A stretch of 64,000 nt of DNA from Gordionus sp. m RMFG-2023 (taxonomy: Eukaryota; Nematomorpha; Gordioida; Chordodea; Parachordodidae). Positions 60,701 through 64,000 of the stretch are shown one piece after another (the stretch's first letter is position 1; each line of letters opens with the position of its first letter). Where the stretch lies: positions 13,518,846-13,582,845 of the forward strand of contig NC_088779.1 of assembly GCF_954871325.1 (NCBI RefSeq). Reading direction: 5' to 3'. The notes below the pieces were generated by a model, which had not been told where the DNA came from, ran no database searches, and worked only from the letters and a program-made list of their open reading frames with translations. Made by a program: the position numbers and the translations under genes.

Positions 60701-61952
60701 GAGTTTTGATCACGGTTCTCCCATACAAAGCCTCCTTCTGCTTCCGAACGATCGAATTTTATTTACTGCTGGTGCGTTTTTGATTGTTAGATAATTAAAT
60801 TTTTTATATATCACATTTTTTATTGTTGGCCGATGCGAATTTTTAAAGTTCTCTGAGTTACACATTCGGATTAGGTGTTGTATTTACAATCTTTTTTACA
60901 TATTTGTTTTATTTACTTATATTTTGATAAAATATTTTTTAACAGGCAATAATGCATTTGAAATTGTAATGATCATTATTATCCGATTCATGGATTTTTT
61001 TGTTTAACTTTTTGTAAAGAATTGAAAGAAGCGGAAAAGAACATCATTGAAAATTAATTATAGGGTATCGCCATCAACGTCGATATTTTAAATTTAAAAT
61101 AAAAAAATGTTTGATATTTTTATATATTAAAAATAAATAAAATTTAAATGATTTTGTATAAGGGATATCATCTCATTCCGTTTTTTCGATGGAGTTTACA
61201 ATCGTTTTCTTTTTCATGAATTTTTACAGTAGGGAGTAAAAAAAATATTTTAGAGAACATTGTGGTAAATCTTGGCGTTTTGCCTTCAATAATTTTTTCC
61301 CCTCTCTTTAGACACTGTGTCCTATTATTTTGCTCTTGAGTTTCTCCCAATTTAAGGTTAAGTAACTTCACATCAAAGCCACCTTACTATTTATTTTTCG
61401 GTCTCCCTCTAGTTTTATTTTCGGTATAATTCGATATTTATGCGACTCTTCAGTCATCATCAATTTTTTGGTTCAACATGACCCAACCATTAAATCTTTA
61501 AAATATAATATTTCAAATTGACTAAGCATGGGCCCTGAATTATATTTTCGTAATTCCGATATAATATTTTTTATGGTGGGATTTTTATTTTTTTCTGTTT
61601 TTGTTTTGTTTTGGGGGTCCTTAAATCAGTTCTTTAAAGATTTTTATACTTCAATATGTAAGGAATATTTTGATGTTTGTCTAATTTAGAGTCGTGATAT
61701 TATTTTACTACTTTATTTTGATTAGACTCATCGCTTGCATCTTGAAATTGATTTATTTTAGCAAAACGAATTTTTTGTTAATTAAGCATATTTTATATAT
61801 AAAAACGAATAAGGTGATAATATCATAAAAGCGTGGGATATATCTCAAAATGGTAGGCAATTACATACATTTGCTCCGCATTCAAAATCGATAACATCGT
61901 TGGCTCTTGGTGGCCCACTCAATGATAGATTGATATCTGTTTCTCTCGACAA
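45702..61952 (+). CDS. UTP15: UTP15, SSU processome WD40 protein, first six exons
   Basis: UTP15 belongs to the UtpA (t-UTP) part of the small-subunit processome in the nucleolus, needed for pre-rRNA transcription and 18S processing. Exons: 45702-45794, 46026-46118, 46162-46346, 60136-60259, 60573-60771, 61814-61952. All junctions are GT-AG and all phases agree. The 277 codons follow the human N-terminal half closely: SQYWDEYK, SAYGASFRKDGELLIAG, LREFKGHT, YHVISCSDD-SVKHWDI, DYIRCG, VSGSYDHTARIFD, IIKAWDI and LISVSLDK. They form WD40 blades of the N-terminal propeller. The ATG at 45,702 matches the position of the human start. The next exon and the C-terminal domain were not found in the last 2 kb. 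Intron 3 is 13.8 kb. Confidence 0.95.
46380..46640. other. GGCC-rich patches in UTP15 intron 3, possible MITE relics
   Basis: Pieces such as GGCTTGACCCACTC, TTATAGAATGTGGGCTCTAG and GAACAAGCCTGGATC, then GAGGTCTGCAAATTTCAAGCC at 46,604, resemble the CAGAGACCTGCACGGGCC style ends at 62,002-62,234. Boundaries are not clear. The 64-residue minus-strand frame here is not a gene. Confidence 0.3.
47455..47547. other. GGCC-rich patch left of the LTR complex
   Basis: GAGATTGCAGACCTGGCC and GGGCCTGGTC, then CCCAGGGCGGGC, resemble the small element at 62,002-62,234. The LTR complex is inserted at the right border of this patch. Confidence 0.35.
47553..48241 (-). repeat. 3' LTR of the palindromic complex
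   Basis: Read on the minus strand it starts TGTTATAGATG and ends AATTCTTCA, with TG...CA borders. It is preceded on that strand by the purine tract AGGGGGGAGGAG. It is a direct repeat of 55,945-56,647, with short indels between them. Confidence 0.88.
48242..51443 (-). mobile_element. Left arm: gypsy pol in minus orientation
   Basis: Reading leftwards from 51,443, the arm holds a protease with DTGS, a reverse transcriptase with YLDD (both within 50,288-51,346), RNase H (about 49,570-50,100), integrase with its zinc-binding and core parts (about 48,960-49,552) and an integrase C-terminal part (48,572-48,859). Gag is absent. It is the near-perfect mirror of 52,286-55,486. It is broken in a few places and taken as a fossil. 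Confidence 0.88.
51444..52285 (+). mobile_element. Unpaired centre of the palindrome: gag remnant
   Basis: This 0.84-kb spacer has no mirror copy. On + it encodes a gag-like segment (about 51,480-51,974) and, after it, a Pro/Gln/Tyr-rich stretch with the zinc knuckle CLNCGRIGHLERNC (52,018-52,266). It joins the plus-strand arm in the natural gag-to-pol order, so it belongs to that copy. The plus copy's own 5' end is missing. Confidence 0.82.
52286..55486 (+). mobile_element. Right arm: gypsy pol in plus orientation
   Basis: Protease and RT (52,382-53,440), RNase H (about 53,600-54,156), integrase (54,176-54,770) and integrase C-terminal part (54,869-55,156) run in order and end at the purine tract AGGGGGGAGGAG. 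In the open stretches compared, the arm differs from the left arm by only isolated changes (one residue in 352 for protease-RT). It is broken in a few places. Confidence 0.88.
55487..55903 (+). repeat. Partial LTR in plus orientation at the end of the right arm
   Basis: It starts TGTTAAAGATG right after the purine tract and follows the LTR for about 415 of roughly 700 bp, stopping at CCACAAAAAC. It is therefore LTR without its distal part. It is directly followed by the tRNA-like segment 55,905-55,943, then by the oppositely oriented 5' LTR. Confidence 0.85.
55905..55943 (+). other. tRNA 3'-half-like segment next to the 5' LTR
   Basis: The segment contains TTGGGTTCGAGCCCCAA, a perfect 5-bp T-stem with a 7-base TTCGAGC loop, then CCAGAGC as the acceptor 3' strand, G as discriminator and CTA in the place of CCA. 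On the minus strand this is exactly where the primer-binding site of the 5' LTR belongs. About 39 nt of tRNA-like sequence is present, against the usual 18 or so. It may be a primer tRNA copied further than normal. It is not a tRNA gene, because the 5' half is absent. Confidence 0.75.
55945..56647 (-). repeat. 5' LTR of the palindromic complex
   Basis: It is a direct repeat of 47,553-48,241. It contains GAAGAATTTTGAGACACTTC at the left and ends CATCTTTAACA at the right, then the target duplication AAAAC. The reading on the minus strand is TGTTAAAGATG to AATTCTTCA. Confidence 0.88.
56790..57190. mobile_element. Foldback repeat, about 0.4 kb, in UTP15 intron 3
   Basis: The left arm (about 56,830-56,995) and right arm (about 57,045-57,190) are imperfect reverse complements. 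Paired blocks are AAATCATTTTTTGA with TCAAAAAATGATTT, TTTTACTGGAAATATATTTC with CCTAAAATCAG-side sequence, and GGAATACCTA with TAGGTATTCT. A half copy is present at 34,120-34,316. No coding content is seen, and the family is not assigned. Confidence 0.6.
57191..58903. other. Intronic AT-rich DNA with two related motifs
   Basis: The blocks GTAGCCTCCAACTCCTAACAG followed by GAGATATGGGCC (57,220) and TTAGCCTCCTAGTACTCATAG followed by GAGATATCAATGG (58,100) look like two diverged copies of one repeat, each followed by an AAAA-TCG-rich tail. A 60-residue frame at 57,916-58,098 is Lys/Ile-rich and has no recognised motif. Confidence 0.4.
58904..59750 (+). mobile_element. Non-autonomous hAT with GC-rich ends, UTP15 intron 3
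   Basis: The ends are TAGACCTGTGCGCCTCCGG and its imperfect reverse complement CGGCGGACAGGTCTA. The flanks CTTATAAC (58,896-58,903) and CTTATAGC (59,751-59,758) are an 8-bp duplication with one change. Inside, on +, is a hAT dimerisation-domain remnant (ARKVLCVPATSTPSERVF, near 59,470-59,530); the rest of the transposase is missing. The subterminal parts are very rich in GCCG/CGGC, in strong contrast to the AT-rich middle. Confidence 0.85.
59470..59560 (+). pseudogene. hAT dimerisation-domain remnant
   Basis: The reading LPKLLILARKVLCVPATST continues to PSERVFFIAGLTLNSK, the classic hAT C-terminal signature (PATS-PSERVFS-AG). It is preceded by unrelated AT-rich DNA and ends in a stop. It shows the element at 58,904-59,750 derives from the same family as the relic at 28.1-32.2 kb. 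Confidence 0.8.
60772..61813. other. UTP15: UTP15 intron 5, no element defined
   Basis: This is a GT-AG intron of about 1.0 kb. A 67-residue minus-strand frame at 61,168-61,371 shows no motif. No terminal repeats were recognised. Confidence 0.5.
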
Positions 61953-62001
61953 GTTATTTTATTATCAATTTTTTAAAACTTACATATTTTGAGATATATA
62001 T

Positions 62002-62234
62002 CAGAGACCTGCACGGGCCGGGCCGTATTTTTTTTAAAATATACCTATGCCTAATTTTTTTTTTTCAGATAGTATATTTTAAAACCAAATATTTTAAATC
62101 ACCATTATTAATAATAAAAATTTTTTTTAAAAAATACGGGACAAACCTGAAAACATAAAACCCAGGCCGGGCCAAAAAATTTTAAAAAAAATTAGGGCCT
62201 GGCAGTGTGTAAATGGTATCACTGCAGATCTCTG
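62002..62234. mobile_element. hAT-like MITE, 233 bp, GGCC-rich ends
   Basis: It begins CAGAGACCTGCACGGGCC and ends CACTGCAGATCTCTG, imperfect inverted repeats. The flanks ATATATAT and TTATATAT (7 of 8) may be the target duplication, but the sequence is simple. The internal part has CCAGGCCGGGCC and GGGCCTGG motifs shared with patches at 3.6, 22.9, 46.6 and 47.5 kb. It lies downstream of UTP15 exon 6, probably in the next intron. Confidence 0.6.
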
Positions 62235-64000
62235 TTATATATATTTTTTTTAAAAAAATGGTTTCATAATAATTAAAAAATTTTATTAATATTTTTTAAC
62301 TTTATTTATTAACACCGTAATTGGTAAGCGTTAAAATTATTTGTAGGATGCTGTTCGTTTCCATATTTCACATTATTAATTGCATGTAATGTATCTAAGA
62401 CCATGTTTAATTAATAATGACAAATAAATTCTTAAATATTAACTAATTAGTTAATGGTAAATATCAATAATCATGCACGTGATTAATAGGGAATTATAAA
62501 TGTCAGTCGCGAAGTAGGTTAGTATTTATTGAGATTAAATTTTTGAGGTCACATTTTATTAAAGCAGGTGTTTAGTTAACAGGTTTGCTTTATAATATAT
62601 TTGTTAGTGATAATAAATATCGTAAACAAAGGAATTAAATTTAGGTTATGGATGTAGAAAAGATTTATGATAAATTTTCATAATGTTGGGATAGTAAAAA
62701 TTATTTGAATTATGGAAGTGAAACTTAATATTATGAAATGTATTCTCGCTTTTTGGACAATATAACAGTGTTACCATGACCAAACTGTAAGTCAGTATTT
62801 TTTTTGTGTAACAAATCTTAATAAATACGGATTTTAGTATATATTGGTAATATTGAGATTAATATCATATTTGATAATTATACGGAAATTTTATAGTTAT
62901 ACCATGATTGCGAAATGGTTATGAATATAGCCAATTCGGTAATTCCAATATTAAACGTTTATTGTCCATAAAAAATCGCCAGGTTTCATATTAATCTAAT
63001 TTATAATTAGCAATAATAATCTTTCAATATATTAAACGATTGTCCAAATAAACATAAATTAGCGATATCAATAAAAAGCATAAAGTTTCATTTCCATAAT
63101 TTGACTAATTTTCAGTATCCCATATTTTGCCTAATAATTACATTAAAATTTATGATTTATCTTTTTTGCAGGAATCTTTATAAAATTATAATAACATGTT
63201 TGTTTCTATTAAAAAAAATCCGTGCAATGTTAGAGATGACTGCATAAAGCACAAATATTATAAATATTTGAGACAATAGCATGGCTAGCCTTTACAATTA
63301 CAGGGAGCTCAAAAAATATTTTTTTAAATTTTCAAAATGATTTTCAACAAAATGGCATTTTTTTAGCTAACATTTTTAAAATAATCTTTTTTAGGTATAA
63401 AAAAAGTTTTCAGGAGGTTTGAGCTCTTGTGCGTCCCCCACCTAGTGACACAACTGAGGCCTTTTTCATGATGTTTAAGTGGATTAATTATAAATTGATT
63501 ATAATAGTATACATTCAATTTATGTATATTAGTAAAGGCCTCATTTTATAAATTGTAAGAGATTATCAGATCCAGAATTTTCATTGGTACTAAGATTTAT
63601 CCGTATTTTTATCAGTGCTAATCAAATTCGATCTAAAAAATTTAAATAATGGTATTTGGTTGAATAAACTATTTTTATAAAATAATGAATTACAATAATC
63701 AAAGTAAAAAATAAGTTCTTTATCATTAAAATTATTTATATATTCGAGCTTACTTTTTATCTTTGGCCCTTTTTTAAAATACACTTTTTTGTGTTTACTC
63801 TAAAAAGTCATGATGTTTTTTAATTTCAATTTTACACAGAATATTTTTTTATAAAATTTGATGGATGTTTAAATGATATGAAGTGTAGGAACTGGTTATT
63901 TTCATATAATTGGTCAGGCACCAATATTTAAGATCCGATACTATATCCAATATCCGGTATCTAATAGTGACTCCCATTTAGAAAAAATTATTTATTTGTT
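62235..64000. other. Right edge, no gene recognised
   Basis: The remaining UTP15 exons were expected here but not found. A CAG acceptor at 63,177-63,179 is followed by an open stretch that does not resemble UTP15. At 63,915-63,962 GGCACCAATATTTAAGATCCG and CCAATATCCGGTATC recall the subterminal style of the TAGGGCTGTGCCGATCC hAT family and could be the start of another copy cut by the window. Confidence 0.35.

Noticed and set aside
63178-63246. The next UTP15 exon after the CAG at 63,177
   Set aside because: The translated stretch does not resemble the expected VKVYSTTSYKVVHSF region and soon stops.

Overview
The window is strongly AT-rich nuclear DNA from an intron-bearing eukaryote, most likely an animal: two conserved host genes align residue for residue with animal orthologues. 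Very short introns (about 40-50 bp) sit beside introns of several kb filled with mobile elements. One intron has AT-AC ends with a U12-type 5' splice site, so the host probably has a minor spliceosome. I cannot name the species; a parasite-like, repeat-rich genome would fit, but that is a guess.

Host genes, both on +. VPS52 (GARP/EARP tethering complex) runs from 13,622 to 26,709. I could trace 18 exons with matching splice phases, giving an unbroken 710-residue protein. UTP15 (small-subunit processome WD40 protein) starts at 45,702. Six exons up to 61,952 are visible, and the gene continues past them. Its third intron is 13.8 kb and contains a 9.1-kb LTR-element complex plus smaller repeats.

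Mobile DNA, left to right: an old Ty3/gypsy fossil (about 0.8-3.3 kb); a G-rich repeat array (5.46-6.27 kb); an RTE-like LINE with a tRNA-like 5' end and exact 16-bp target duplications (6,541-9,985); a small hAT-like MITE and a short gag/protease LTR fossil (10.0-12.0 kb); a hAT inside a hAT in a VPS52 intron, both with exact 8-bp duplications (19,791-21,826); a broken near-complete hAT of the same family inside an older hAT (28.1-32.2 kb); a Ty3/gypsy element with both LTRs (34,317-40,296); a 3.2-kb hAT-ended element that carries no recognisable transposase but a series of small phase-1 exon-like modules and three copies of a signal-peptide-like start (41,563-44,774); a gypsy-type complex with 3.6-kb inverted arms (47,553-56,647); and several MITEs and foldbacks to the right end.

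The most unusual items are the exon array inside the hAT-ended element, the palindromic LTR complex with a long tRNA-like segment beside its 5' LTR, the tRNA-headed LINE and the AT-AC intron in VPS52. No rRNA gene, CRISPR array or functional tRNA gene was seen.
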